Source: Ignavibacteria bacterium (GTDB taxonomy: Bacteria; Bacteroidota; Ignavibacteria; Tepidaquicellales; OLB5). From it: DNA of 52,576 bases. Positions 10,701 through 25,700 of the stretch are shown piece after piece (the first letter of the stretch is position 1; each line of letters begins with the position of its first letter). The notes below the pieces were generated by a model that did no database searches, had not been told where the DNA came from, and saw nothing but the letters and a program-made list of their open reading frames with translations. Made by a program: the position numbers and the translations under genes. The stretch lies in contig JANWKI010000016.1 in NCBI GenBank assembly GCA_025451455.1, forward strand, positions 1 through 52,576, in the 5' to 3' direction.

Positions 10701-13700
10701 TTCTCAGATTCAGCAGGCATCTTTTCTGGGTCTGTCTTTCCGCTCCATGGGCTTACCTGCCAGGCAGTTGTTCCGTCATATGCCTGGATCTGGCTGTTAC
10801 CCTGGAATGTTATATCCATTCTTACCATGTTCGGTCTCTTGATCAAATAAGTTACGGGTACTTCAAATCCGCCCCCTGAGAACTTACCGGTAAACTTTAC
10901 TGATTTTATCGCCAGTAGCTTGTCCATTCCGCCTATAGCATTTACGTGATTATCGATAACTTGATCGATAGTCTGGCTAAATCCTGATGTAATTAATGCA
11001 AAAAACAGCAATAATGATGTAAAAACGCTCAATTTTCTCATAATATTATATTTTTAAAGTTTATTTCAATTGTTTGATTTGAGAATGGTATTATTACAAA
11101 CTCCGGCTTAAAGTATGGCAAATGATAAGCTGAGGGAGCTTCATCATTATTTAAGACCCTTCCGGAGATAAAATGGTTTCGTAAATATACTAAAATTTTG
11201 TCGTCAGGGCAAAGAAGATATTATGTCCTCACAAAAAAAAATTAACGCTTAATAAGTGACTCTAAGCGTTTCGTAATATGTAATAAATGGCTGCTTTATA
11301 ACGGTCTTCGTAAAACCTGCGGATAGTAAAACTGCTTTGCATTATGATGTACGCTTGTAACTTATTTTCCATTGGAGGTTCCATGTAGTACCATTATCAG
11401 AAGAAGATTCCCAATTCCACAAAAACCCGTTTTTGCTGATATCATAAAACACCATGCGCTGTGAGTGTTCATTTCCTTTCTTATCAATTATCTTCCTCGA
11501 AAATATTATTGTGTCACCGTATTTTCCCCCTGTGAAATCAAGATAGCTTCCGGTGTTATCTACCCATGTCTGCTTCCAGGTCTGCGTTCTGATATCAAAT
11601 ACAGAAAGGCTTTTTCCTTTGAATGTGCCGTCGGCAGTAGAAAAATTTTCCTCGATAACACAGCTTCCAAAAACCTTACTTATTGTATTACTTCCTTTTT
11701 CGGTTTTGCCTTCAGCATTTGTCCAATCAAGCTCCCAATTGCCAACCCAGAAATCAAGCCAGGATGCTGCGGGGCTGGAGCAGGGTGCGGTATTATCCTG
11801 TGAATAAACAACAGTGAAGGTTACCGGAAGAACCGATAACAGAATTAAAACAAGAACGAGTTTATGCATAAAATTCATTTGTTTGTTTATATTGAACAGG
11901 CACCTGCTCAGAATCAAACCATACTCTGATGAAGTATGCCCTGATCGCCCTCTTTCATCTGAACAGACGCCTGAAATTCATTATTTTATCAACATCATTT
12001 TCTTTGTTTCTGAGAAGCTTCCCGAAACTAGCCTGTAGAAATATGTTCCGCTTGAAAAGGATGCAGAGTTCCACTGGGTTTCGTATTTTCCGGGAGCAAG
12101 TTCACCGTTGACAAGCTCTGTGACCAGCCTTCCAAGAATATCATATACTGCAATTTGTGTTATATGTTTGAAACCTGACCTGTCAAAAGGTATGCTAAAC
12201 GTGATCTTAGTAGAAGGATTGAAAGGATTCGGATAATTTTGAGAGAGACTGAAATTTAATGGAATATCCTGCCCAAGCTGTGTTAAACCTATTATGACTT
12301 CGTTTAAACCCTGACCTTCAGTTGCTTTGTAAAATCTGTTTGGCTGAACATTTGTATAAACCTGTACCAGCCCCCTTGGCCATTTGATAACCAAAGAGTC
12401 AATTATGGCAGAATTGCCAAGCCCGAAATGTACATTGAGCATATTCATGGAATTAAAGCTGTTCTGCGCGTTTACTTCGCGAATCTGCCATATTGGGCTG
12501 CTGTTGATCGTGGATTTGACCTTTACAATAGTTCCAAGAGCGGAACGGTTTGAGAAGTTATTTCCCGGGCCTGAACCAACGCACCTAATGTTAATCCATT
12601 TGTTATTATTATTGGTTTCGTTGCGGTACAGGCCTTTTGAAACATTATTTGCTGCTACAAAAAGATCAAGATCGCCGTCACTATCATAATCTCCGCTTAC
12701 CGCTCCATATGAAGGGCCGCTGGTTATCATGGCAAGAGTATCAATTCGCGTGAAGAATCCCTGCCCGTTATTGCTGTAATACCTGTTCAGTCCGGCATCG
12801 GTAGTCAAGTAACAGTCAAGATCTCCGTCGTTATCAAAATCACCCCAGGTATTCGAAAGCCAGAGACCTGCATCAGTTACAATTGTGCCAACCTGTGCAG
12901 CAGTCATTTTAACATAGTAATAAGGGCCTTCGCAGCGGTACAGTCTGTTCAGTATGTTGGTTGAATAATTTGTGAGGAAGCCGTCAATATCGCCGTCATT
13001 ATCAATATCTATCCAGTTCCATATTTGTCCGTCAACAATATCGGTTCCGATAATTCCGGTATCAATCCTGTTGAAAAAGTATGAAGAGTTAAATTCTTTG
13101 AGCATATTCCGGTACAAATAATCTCTTCCCCCAATACTATTTGCAGGTCCGGTACCAATGAACAGATCAATATCCCCATCCTGGTCATAATCTGAGAACA
13201 TCGGAACCGTAAACGCATCGTTGGAATCTGTAGTTTGTGTAGTATCCACACGGGTGAAAGTACCATTGCCGTTATTGTTGAAAAGCCTGTTTGGGTGCAG
13301 CACGCCGCCAAAATTATATGCGGCAGCCAGGAAAAGATCAGTATAACTGTCATTGTTGATATCACCCCATACACAACCCCAACCTGTATTTGAAGCAGAA
13401 TCACCAATCTGCCCCTGGGTAATTTTTGTAAACATTCCGCTTCCGTCATTATTGTACAGATGGGAAAAGGGTGAAGCCTGGTTAGTGGAAATTACAAACA
13501 GGTCTATATCTCCGTCATTGTCGTAATCAGACCAGGAATTTCCCAGAACTGACCCCTGAAACGGCACTGAGCCGACCAGCTTGACAAAGTTACCATTACC
13601 GAGATTTCTGAAAATGTCCTTTCGGCAAATAAAAAGATCCAGCCGCTCATCACCGTCAACATCTACCCAGCTTGCTCCGTAATAATTGCCTGAAAGCGCT

Positions 13701-16700
13701 TCAGACACGATCGGATTGGCAGGATCGGTTACTTTGACAAAAAATTGAGAATGAGTAAATTCCGGATTTAAGAAAATGAAAGTTGAAAGGCTCAAAAGAC
13801 AGTAAAACCATAATTTTGACAAGAAAACCTCCTTTTTTATTTCAACACAAATTTAGAGTATGGAGGGCTCTTATGCTATTTGAAAATTGACTTTTTTGAG
13901 GTGCTGTTTCCTGTGATTTTCAGGTGAGTTATTGTAACGTTTTCTGAAGACAAAGCTGAATGAACTTAGAGATTCATAGCCTGCATTAAAGCAAATATCT
14001 GTTATGGGGTCATTTGTATACTCGACCAGGTTTCTGGCCCTTTCCATCCTGATCGTTGTCAGGTATTGATGTGGAGTAACCCCTAAATAAGATTTAAATT
14101 TCCTAAGCAGGTGATGCGGACACATGCAGGCAACAGATGCAACTTTCTCAAGATCAACAGGCTCTGAGTAATTTGACTGCATATAATCCTTTGCAATATT
14201 CAGTCTTTTGTACAGCTCATACCTTGTAGAACGCTTTATGGAATTTATTGAATCAACTTCACGGGAATTCTTAAGCTGGAGCCTGAAAATATACCCGAGT
14301 ATTAAGTGCATTGATTCGTTTACCCTTCCGATCTCAGTTTCTTTCAGGGCAATTTGACTTTTCAGTGTTTGTATTTGCCGCTTAATTTTACTGTCATATT
14401 CATAGAGTTTCTGAAAAAAATTCACAGGGAACCTGTCTCTCAGCTCCGGGTAATCCATTAAATAATCATCCGGATTAAATGTTGAATAAAAAACATCGTC
14501 AACAAACCCTGAAGTAAAATTCAGCGTCAATGATTCAACCGGCTTTTCGGATTCAATCAGACTTTCATATACAGTATCGCGGTTTAGTATCAGGTATCTC
14601 TCATCATCAACACCGTATCTCATTTTATCCAGTATATAATGTTCATTACCTCCGAAGGCAAACTTAAGCGAAAGGTTTGTCCAGTGAATGGGGTAATATA
14701 GATAAGAGAATTTTCCGTTAAGTATAACGTTATTTTCAACGAACTGCCTGTTCCAACTGGCATAATTATAGTTGAAATCATTTATATCCGGAAATTTCGT
14801 AATTACCTTTACACTCATTTGTATTATAGCTGATTATTAAACAGAGGGGCTGTTTGAAAGGCAAAGTTAGGGATTTTTTAAATTCTTTTCAAAGAACTTC
14901 CAAATCCTTTTATATTGATCAAGCCAGCTTGATTGCAGGCGGAAACCATGATTTTCTTTCGGATAGTACATTACCTCAAAATCCTTATGAAGCTCGATCA
15001 GTTTCTGAGTCAACTGCGCCGACTGCTGGAAATAGACATTATCATCCAGCATTCCGTGTAAAAGCAGCAAAGGTCCCTGAAGACCTTCTGCATAAGTTAT
15101 TGGTGAAGATATCCTGTAATATTCTTTATTCTCTTCATTATTGTAATCACCAAGCCTTGCAAGCGTATACCACCTGTTGCTATAAAAATAATTTCCCCAG
15201 TCCGAAACGGCTCTGAGTGCGGCACCGCATTTGAATACATCTCCTCTGCGGAACATCGACATTAATGTTATAAACCCGCCATAACTTCCGCCATAAATCC
15301 CGACTCTTTCTTTATCAATATGTCCAAGCGAGTTCAGGTAGTTTATACCGCTTATGTAATCTGAGACTTCCCAATAACCCATATTTCGGTAAGTTTTATT
15401 GCGGAATTCCCTGCCATATCCAAGGCTGCCGCGGAAATCGACATCGAGAACAATAAAACCCTGTGAAGTGAGGAAAGTGTTCACAAGAAAATTATCACCG
15501 TAGGGACTGAATCCATATGTAACGTTTTGCAGATACCCTGATCCGTGCGCAAAACAAATCAGCGGGTATTTCTTCTTCGGATTGTAATTTTGAGGTTTGT
15601 AAACAAAAGCATAAATTAAAGCTCCGTCTTCTTCGCTGTTGAAATTTATGAGTTCCGGCACATTCCACTCAACCTGCAGGAATTTAGGAGAAATAGTACT
15701 TGTTACCTGTTTTCCAGTGTAATCTTCTAGATTTACATAATATAATTCATTGGGTTTATTGATATATGAATGAGTGTAAAACAAATACCTTCCGTCACCC
15801 GATAGCCTTAGATCCTGAACATCTCCGCTTTCTGAAGTAAGTTGTTTAAATGAATTGCCATCAAGATCTGTTTCATAGATGAAATACTCATACGGATGCT
15901 CCTTGTTTGCTGAAAAATATACTTTGCGTTTTGTTCTGTCAACAACTGATTCCAGTATTGTATATTCACCGCCTGCAATGATTGCAAACCCGGAGCCGTC
16001 TTTGTTGATCCTGTAAAGACTGTTATACCCTGATATTTCTGACTCAAATAAAATTTCGTCATTGCTGATAAAAGATGTGGTATTTGAATGCCTTTCAAAC
16101 CAGGCAGTATCTGATTCACTATAGATCTCTTTTACAAGGCGGGTATTATTATCGTAAATGAAAAGTTTCCTGTTATGTCTGTCGAGGGTTTCGGCATCGA
16201 GCAAAATTTCCTTTGCGTCCGGTGAATATGAAACGTAATTTGTTGAATACCTTACAGAATCAGGGTATTTGAATTCAGTGATAATCTGAAGTAATGAATC
16301 TTTACCGGCATAACGGATTGCATACTCGAAGTACTTTACTTTAGATATACCTCTTTTGCGTCTTTCTGCTTTAACAAATTCACCGGAATAATCTGGGATG
16401 ATATATTCATTTTTAGCTGAATTATCATACCTTGCAAACATCAGGCTTATCAATGTACGCGAATTTTCAGGATAAGTTCCGGAATTTGCTATCAGCTGGT
16501 AAGAGATAGAGTCCGATTCATCATTTGTCAACTGGAGCTCATTGGAAACAGCTTTCGTGCTGTCAAATCTTATAAGGAAATAATTCCCTCCCCGCCTGTA
16601 AATTGCAATATCATCAATAGCCACCGGAGAGTATTCATATTTTTCAGAAGATGTTAATTGTATATCTTTAGTAAATGTACGTGAGTTAACAAAATCACGG

Positions 16701-19700
16701 CTTATATAAACTTCGCCTTCTATTACCGATAGCGCATTACCGTTTTTCATTATTACATATTCGGATGCATCACTCCCGGTATCAGAATACTTAAATGTTT
16801 CGTCTGTAAGGTAATTGTAATCGAAGAGGCTTAAGCTGCCGTTATGATCATCATCGGCATAATAATACATTTTGGAAGCCCCGGAATTGATGAATTTTAA
16901 TGATGGGCGCGGATTGATAATACCTGTGTCCTGAAATATATATTCAAGGGATACATCCTGGGAAAAAGTTAATTGTGTGAGAAGTAATGCTATTCCAATT
17001 AATATCTGAAGAAGTGATCTGTATAATTGCCGTATATATTTTATCGATGAGATTGCCGAACTGCTAAAGTTCTCTTCAATACAAATATTAATAATGCAGT
17101 TCTTCAACTTTTTCTCTTTCACGGATGAGGTGATACTTGTCACCGTCAACCAGTACTTCTGCGGGACGGAGCCGCGCATTATAATTGGATGAAAGCGAAT
17201 ATCCATATGCGCCGGTTGTCATTACTGCAAACCTGTCACCCCGCTCAAGCTTCTGAATGCTGCGCTTTACTGCCAGGAAATCAGAGGTTTCACAAACGGG
17301 GCCAACTATATCTACAGTCTCGAAACCCGTATCTTTCAGGTTCAGCGGAACAACCTGGTGGTATGCCTGGTACAGGCACGGCCTCATCAGGTCGTTCATA
17401 CCCGTATCTGTTATTACAAATTTTTTGAGCTCTCCCTGCTTAATGTAAAGCACTTTACCAACAAGCACACCGGCATTTGCCACCAGCGACCTGCCCGGCT
17501 CAATAACTAATTTTTTATTATATGAGCTGAGAAGCTTAATTACTGATTCAACATGTTCTCCCAGGGACGCATATCCGGTTTCGGAGTCATCTTCCAGAGG
17601 TATATAACGGTGTGAGAGAACATTCTTATATTTAACGCCAAACCCGCCCCCGAAATTCAGGTAACTGATATGAATTCCCATTTTTTCAACTTTTTCTATA
17701 AGATCACCCAGGTATTTAACTGCTTCAATGTATGGATTAACCTCTGTTATCTGCGAGCCGATATGAGAATGAATTCCTATTACATCAATATTTGGCAGCT
17801 TGCTTGAGGTCCTGAATACCTCGAGAATATCTTTGCTGTCAATCCCAAATTTGTTTTCTTTCATTCCCGTTGTGATGTAAGGATGTGTCTTTGCATCAAT
17901 ATCCGGGTTAACCCTGATGGATATCCTTGCTATCACACCAAGATTATGGGCAATTTCCGAAATGACCTGGATCTCCTGGAGAGATTCAACTGTAAAATTA
18001 AAAATATTTTCCCTCAGGGCATATTCGATTTCCTCATCGGTCTTTCCCACTCCGGTAAAAGTGATCTTATTCCTGAGGTATCCGAACTTTAAAGCCAGGT
18101 ATAGCTCACCCCCAGATGCAACTTCAGCCCCTGCACCCTCTTCAGAAAGCAGCTTGAGTATTTCCGGGTTTGAATTAGCTTTAATTGCGTAACAATTTAT
18201 GAAATCCAGCTTTGAGCTCACAAGCGGCTGGTTAATTTCCCTGTAATTCCTCAATATCTGGTTCTTGCTGTATAAATACAGCGGCGATCCGAATTCTTTA
18301 ACCAGATCTTCAACCAGGAAATTTTCCGCGTACAGCCTGTTATCTTTTATATAAAAATGATTCATACAATAAATTTAGTTTACGATATTAAGTGCAAAAA
18401 TAAATCATTGTTTTGACTAATGAAATATACTAATTATTGAAACGGCCGGATGCCCGGCATTCAAAGAAAATTGAAATTTCAGGAAAAATAAAAGGAGCAG
18501 GGTGTAAAAAGGGTTTTCTTAAAACAATAAAAGACTTGATAATAAAAAAAAACTGCCAACTATTTTGCCGGCAGCTGATGCAAATAACTTTGTATTTTTA
18601 ATACTTCATGAAGATTCTGATGTACAGCAAAATCTGATTATTTTCTCAGCAATGAATATTCATCTGCAAGTTCTTCTTTTGCCTTGCTTAACAAACGGGT
18701 AACCTGTTTAATTCCGCTTATTTGCAGATCTTCATCGACGAACTTGTTAATATTTTCCCACATGCATTCTTCGAGAATGTTGATTGCAGTTTGTACTTCC
18801 TGCAGCTCGTAGCCTGATTCATGCCTGAGATCAGAAACCTTTTCAATATATTCCATCATTTCATCGCTTGAATTTATTTCGATGCTTTTGACAAGCATAT
18901 GGAAAAGATTCAGCATTTTGAATCTGATCTGCTCTGTTGTAAGCAGCTTGTAATGTTTCAATTGCGCTTTTTCCAGAGTATTTACAGAATCCTGCAGGAT
19001 CAGGTCACGTTTATAGTAGCATAATTCCAGTAATGTCATTTTCTTATTCTCCCAAATCAACAGGGCTTACTTTCCTTGCCTGCTTTAAATTTTCTGTAAC
19101 AGTTAAAAAGGCTGTTAACCAATTATTAACAGCCTTCCCGGTTTGTAACTTGTGATCTCTTTACTGCCAATTTAAATACTGCCTGAAACTTCAGGAAGAA
19201 ACATATTCCTTGCTTAACATGGCGTATTCATTGGCAAGCTCTTCTTTTGCTTTGCCCAGCAGACATGATACCTGTTTCATTGCATTAGTCTTCTTATCAT
19301 CATCAACGAATTCAGATATCATTTTCCACAGACTTTCCTCAAGTATGTTAATAGCTGTTTGTACTTCATTCAGCTCAAAACCTACCTCAAATCTTTCATC
19401 GGAAACTTTATCCATAAATGTAACCATCGCATCACATGAATTTACTTCAATGCTTTTGACAAGCGCCTGGAAAAGCTTTAACAGCCTGAAACGTATAACT
19501 TCTCCGCTTAATTGTTTATAGTGAGGTAAGTGTGCCCTTACAAGGCAAGTCGTGGAATCGAGCAGTATTCGATCAGGCTTATTATAACAAAGTTCTAATA
19601 AAGTCATAAGCTGATTCTCCTTAAAAGTAATCGATTTTCTTTTTTGATTACTATGCAAATTACGAAGAATTTGCGCCAGGAAAAATGATTTGAATCACAT

Positions 19701-22700
19701 TTTTCCCCTAAAAGAGCCTAAATATGCTAAATTTATGATAAATAGACCATCATTTTGCTTAAAAACCAAAGCCGTCTTCATTTTCGGGTTCGTTATTATT
19801 ATTATTTCCTTTTTTTCTCCGGTCCTGTTTTTTATCCTGCTGCCCGAAATTATATGTGATATTCAGAAACAGTGTTCTGGAGTCGCGGCTGCGTTCTGAA
19901 TTTTCACTGAAATCAACATCGTTGAGATTATATTTGAATTTCAACTGGTCAAAAAGGTCGCTTACCCTTAAAGTCAAACTTAATTTCTTATCGAAGAGAT
20001 CTTTCTTTACTGCCATATCAAAACTCTGCATCGGCTCAAATGTTCCCTGTGCTGTAACTCTTCTTCCGGAATAAAAGTAGGACATCTGTAAATTAAAGTC
20101 AGCAGGAAGTATAAATGTGCCCATTGCCCTTGCCATCCAGGAATCAGCCTTATTTGTCAGTCCCGGTTCCAGGTTTGTCGCATCAACCTCGCTTCGGTAA
20201 TAACTGAATGTACCATTAATGTTTATAAATTTTGCCGGCATCAGGTTCAGGATCATTTCACCGCCATATGACTTTGAGCTGTTATTGTTTACAAAACTTG
20301 TTAATGTAGATACACTGTCTATTAAAGTCCGCGTTCTGGAGATCTCATCCTTTGTATACCTGTAAAATATACTTGGTGTTATTGTTGCCCACGGCAGGAA
20401 CTGTATAAAACTGAATTCGTATGAATCGGTAAACTCCGGATTCAGTGTAGGATTACCTTCAGAATAATTGTTCGTGCTCCCAAATGATGTTGATCTGAAC
20501 GGATTCAACTGACCCATTCTTGGACGGTTTATTCTTCGGGAATAACTCAACTGGATCTCGCCGGTCTGGGTTATCTTTTGCGAAAGGCTTACGCTTGGAA
20601 AGATGTCAATGTAATTCTTGTCAAATGACTGTCCGGTAATGTAAAGAGCTCCTCTGACATATGTCTGCTCTACCCTTGTGCCGAGCGAAAAACCGAAATT
20701 TCCTATCTTATTTGTGTATATGCCGTAGAGTCCGTTTATCATCTCTTTATAAACGAAATTATTCGACTGGTTCAGGTCCGTTACAAAAAGACCGGAAGTA
20801 TAATCAAAGTTTTCAACTCTGTAATCATCTTCTCTGTTCTTGTATGTAATTCTATAGCCGGCTTCTATCTTAGAATCTTTGCTCAGCGGATGCACATAAT
20901 CGGTTTGCCCTGAAAATGCATCATTCTTTTCATTTGAATATTCATTCCTGAGAGGAGGGGTGGAATTAAGGGGAATAATATAAATACTTGAGGAATTATT
21001 CAATTCATCGTCACGATCACTTGAATATGATATATCTGCAGTCAATACCTGTTTTGGATCCTTGAATCGCATTGTATAATTTGCATTCAGATCGTAACTT
21101 TTTCCCTTATCATCACTCACGGTTGTGGAATAATAATCGGATATAAGAGAATTATTAAGATCAAATTCATTATACTGGCCGGTATTGGTCCGTCCGCGGT
21201 CATTATTCCTGTAATTAAATATAAGCCCCAGGGTATTCTGACGGTCAATAAAGTAATCAAACCCCAGCTTCAAATTATGAGATTTGCCTCTTCCGTCGCT
21301 TGTGTTGCTTTCATTAAGGGCACTTAATTGAGTATTATTGTAATATATTCGGTCACTGTAACCTGAGCCCTTATTGTTCCGCATGTTATAGCTGTAATTT
21401 CCGTAAACATTCATCTTTTCGTTCTTAAGTGTCAGGTTGAATTGCCCGTTGTATTTATCACCTGTTCCCAGATTTAATCCCACTGAACCGTTATATCCAA
21501 AGCCCTGATTGATACTTTTCTTCATAATGATATTTATGATCCCTGTCGAGCCTTCTGCTTCGTACTTTGCAGAAGGATTCGTAATGAGTTCAATGCTTTC
21601 GACCTCACTTGCCGGAGTTTGCTCGAGAATTGCTGTTCTTGACTGGCCTTCCAGCCCGAACGGCCTTCCGTCTATCATGATCTTGACACCTTCACCGCCT
21701 CTTAAACTTACATTATTATCCTGGTCAACAGTAACTGAAGGTATTTCCTTAAGCAGGTCGATAAGCATTCCGCCCTGGCTTGTCATATTTTTAGAAACAT
21801 TGAACACTTTCTTATCTGGCCGGAATTCTATCAGGTTTTTCTCTCCTTCAACCAAGATCTCACCGGTTGTTGTTGTGCTGTTTGAAAGTTTTATGGGATC
21901 CAATGTTACATTTAAGCTGTTTGGATTGACATTTACTCCGCTTACTACACTCAGGTTGTAACCAACCAGGTTTGCTTTTAAATAGTATCTTCCGAACGGA
22001 ACATCTCTCAGTGTAAATTTTCCGGATGCATCAGTATTTCCTCCTTTTACAAATGATGAATCCCTTACCCTGTGAATTGATACATCAGCTCCCTCTATCG
22101 CAATGCCGGTAGTTTTATCAACTACAGAACCGGTAATGCTTCCGGTTTTCTCCTGTGCTTTCAGATCTCCGGAAATTAATCCGGTCAATCCGGTCAGGAT
22201 CAATACAAATACCGTTTTGAGAGCCGAACTTCTGAATGATTTTCCCATATTCTGAATATAGAATTTAAATACTTCTTAACATAAGATAACAACACACAAA
22301 GATAATACAGGGTTGCCCAATTTGCTGTAAAATTATGTAACTATATGGTATTTTAATGTAAAAAACCTGAAATATGGTGAAAAAGGATTATATGCATAAT
22401 CTGTGATTTCAATATGTGTTTTCCGGTATATAAATTTCGCTGCAACCCGAAAATTTTGCAAGCTGAAGGAGTTTCTTTTCAATTAAGCTGTAAAGTATGA
22501 GGCGCTTTTTTTTATTCATGCTGCTTTCCCAAAAAATATTAATAATTCTGAACTTGCCTGTTTTCCGGTCTGCTTTAGCGTCAAGCCTTCCGATAAATTC
22601 ATCACCATAGAGCAAAGGAAGGCAGAAGTAACCGAATTTCCTTTTATGTGAAGGCAGATAACACTCGATCACATAATCAAAACCAAACAGATTTTTAAGT

Positions 22701-25700
22701 CTTTTCCTCTGTATAACAAGATTATCAAACGGAGAAAGAATGTGGATCTGTTTCTCCGGTTGCTTGTTGTTAAGTTGTTTAAGTATGTTTGGGGTTGTAA
22801 AATATTCTTCTTTTGCCCTATGAATTTTTACCGGGATTATTTCTTTCTTCTCTGTCATCATGTTTATTACTGAAGATGTAGCTTTTGGATCGTGATGGCG
22901 AAGATAAGTCATTTCAGAAATTGAAACAATTCCCCCGGCATTAATTGATTTGAGTATCAAATGCTCAGAGAGTTCTTCAGGAGAGGGAGTACTTGTATCT
23001 GTACTTACCGGAAGTATTCTTTCAGTCAGATCATACACTTTCTGAAATCCTTTTCTTGCTTTTACCATAAGCTCTCCAGTGTGGAATAAATATTCCAGCG
23101 CATCTTTAGTCGGTTTCCAGTCCCACCAAATACCCCGTTTGGCCGGATGTTCAAAATCACGTGATTGTTTTGGCCCTTCGCTATGAATCTTATCTTTTAC
23201 ATATTTTATGATCTTTTTGTTTTTTACCGCCCACTCCCTGTATTTTTTGGCATATCTTATTTTTCTGTTCATTGAAAACCTGAAGTACTTCATCGGCAAA
23301 TATGCTGCAGAGTGATCCCAAAACTCAAAGATCTTCTTTTCTTTATCTATGAGATCATCAAGCATTTCGTTTTTGAAGTCCGGGAATCTTGTCCACAATA
23401 CATGCTTGTGTGCCCGTTCTATAATTGAGATAGTGTCTATCTGAATATAGCCCAGTTTTTCGATAATGCTCAGAACATCCTGCCGGGTTTTGAATTTATT
23501 ATCAGCCGTCAATAACTGATTGTAAAGGGCAAGATAACGTGCATCCTGAACAGAAATTTTTTGTATTTTCAAGTTAAGTAGAATAGAATGTTACTAAAAA
23601 TAAGATCATCCTGTATATTGCCAGTACGAAGAAAAAAGCTGCCGTAAAAATAATGCTTTTGATGATCAGGTTGATGCCTCGAAAGGCAAAAACTCTCCCG
23701 GATGCTATATAAAGATAACAGGAAAGAACAGCGAAGATGACGGCTGTCATAATTGAATCATTTAAAAGAACAGCCGGATCGAGCAGCCGGACTATAAAAA
23801 GGATCAGGGAGGTGATTATCAGAATAAATGAATAAATATGTATTGAGAATATTAAGCTCTCGCCGAAATATTTTCTTTTCCTGAAACTAAGGGCAAACAC
23901 TATCAAAGCATAAATCGGTATATTTACTAATATAAGAGATCTTGACAGTTTTTCGATGGTGGAGTTGAATTTGGCTCCGTAATCCTGAAGTGAAATGTTC
24001 TCTATGGAGATTTTTTCACTGACCATTTGCCCGGCAATTTTACTGTACATCTGCTCGTTCCGGTGTGAATCCAGGTTAGTGTTAAATACATTCAGAATTG
24101 TAAATGGCTGAATAAAGAAGTACAGAATATTGATAATCAGAAAGAATTGAAGCGGTTTCCTGTAGTTTATTCTTCTGCCGGATAAGTATTCAAGTGTCAG
24201 AAACCCGGGCCTGGAAACGAGATACCAAAAACTTCTGAAGAATTTTGAATCGAAATTGGAGAAAATATCAAGTGTCTGAGAAATGAACTTAAATAATGAA
24301 AGATCTTTGGGGTCCGTAATTTTTTCTCCGCATTGGCTGCAGTATTTACCATAGAGAATTTTGCCGCAGCTAGCACATTTATTTTCCGGGTTAATTGAGT
24401 TATCTTCCAATTCTCAGTTTATCAAGAATTTCTGAAGAAAGTTCATCTGAATAGATTCCAAATGCATCAACCAGCACGCCCTTTAATCCCTCCTTTGACT
24501 CAATTGCATAAACAACTTCTTCATCCCCGGGGTTTGAATCACCTTCGAATCGGTAAAACTCAACAATTTCAAAATCTGCAGGGTGGAGCTGTAGATTCAG
24601 CTCTCGGCATTCAATTGCGTTACTTTGAATATTAAAGTCTGCGGTGAATCCCCGCATTTTAAGATCATTCAGCGCTTCAGTTACCGTTTCATATGAATAC
24701 ATGACTTATGATGAAAAATTTCGTGAAGAAATTTCAAATTAATTCAAATATAACAATTAAATATTTATTTCTTCATATTAACACTATGAATCAATTTCGC
24801 AATCCCCCATGTCCTACAGGTTTTAGATGATGATCAAATCAGCATCTTTCTCAATTTCATTTAACTATAATATTGGTTATTATTGTCGATATTTTCTTAC
24901 AATTCGAAAATAAATAACTGATTTCTAATTTTATTGAGTAAATGACTTCAAATCATACAAAACCGGTAATTAGCCTTAAGATTTTTGCAGGTAATATCAT
25001 TGATTACGCCGGGCTATTCCCGCCTGAAAGCTTGGGGCTTGGACAGGCATTTCATAATTACCTGTTTTACCGGCAGGGAGAAATGAAGTGGATGCTGAAT
25101 AAATTCATAATCCCTGCAAGCAGACTTGAAGAGCTCACAGACTTAATGAAAGATATGAAGATCGAAGGGCAGGTCTTATTTTCAGTGTTAGGTTCGGGCG
25201 GTGATACTGCCGAAAAATTCAAAGAGTCACTTGAAAAAGATATTAAGAATATTTCGGATTTTATTGAGAACCATGGTCAGCTTGTAAGCATAGATGCTTT
25301 TGAGGTAAAGCTTCCGAATGAAATTGTTAAGCCTGGCAGCGGTGATGATTTAATTAAGCTCATGAATGAAGTATCGGACTCTCTTGAAAAGGCACTCAGG
25401 AAGAATATTCCGGTTTATTTTGAAGCATCTTTAAAAGAAGAACATGAAGCTGTAATTCTCAGGGTTGTGGAATCTATAGCCGGACTTGGTAATGGGTGCG
25501 GTTTTAAGCTCAGGACGGGTGGTACAGAAGCTTCAGCATTTCCGGCCGCTGAACAAATTGCGTTCACTATAATGACATGCTGTGAATTCGAGGTGCCGAT
25601 GAAATGCACGGCGGGGCTTCATCACCCGATAAGGCACTACAATAGTGAGGTCTCTTCAAATATGCATGGCTTCCTGAATGTTTTCGGAGCGGGGATACTT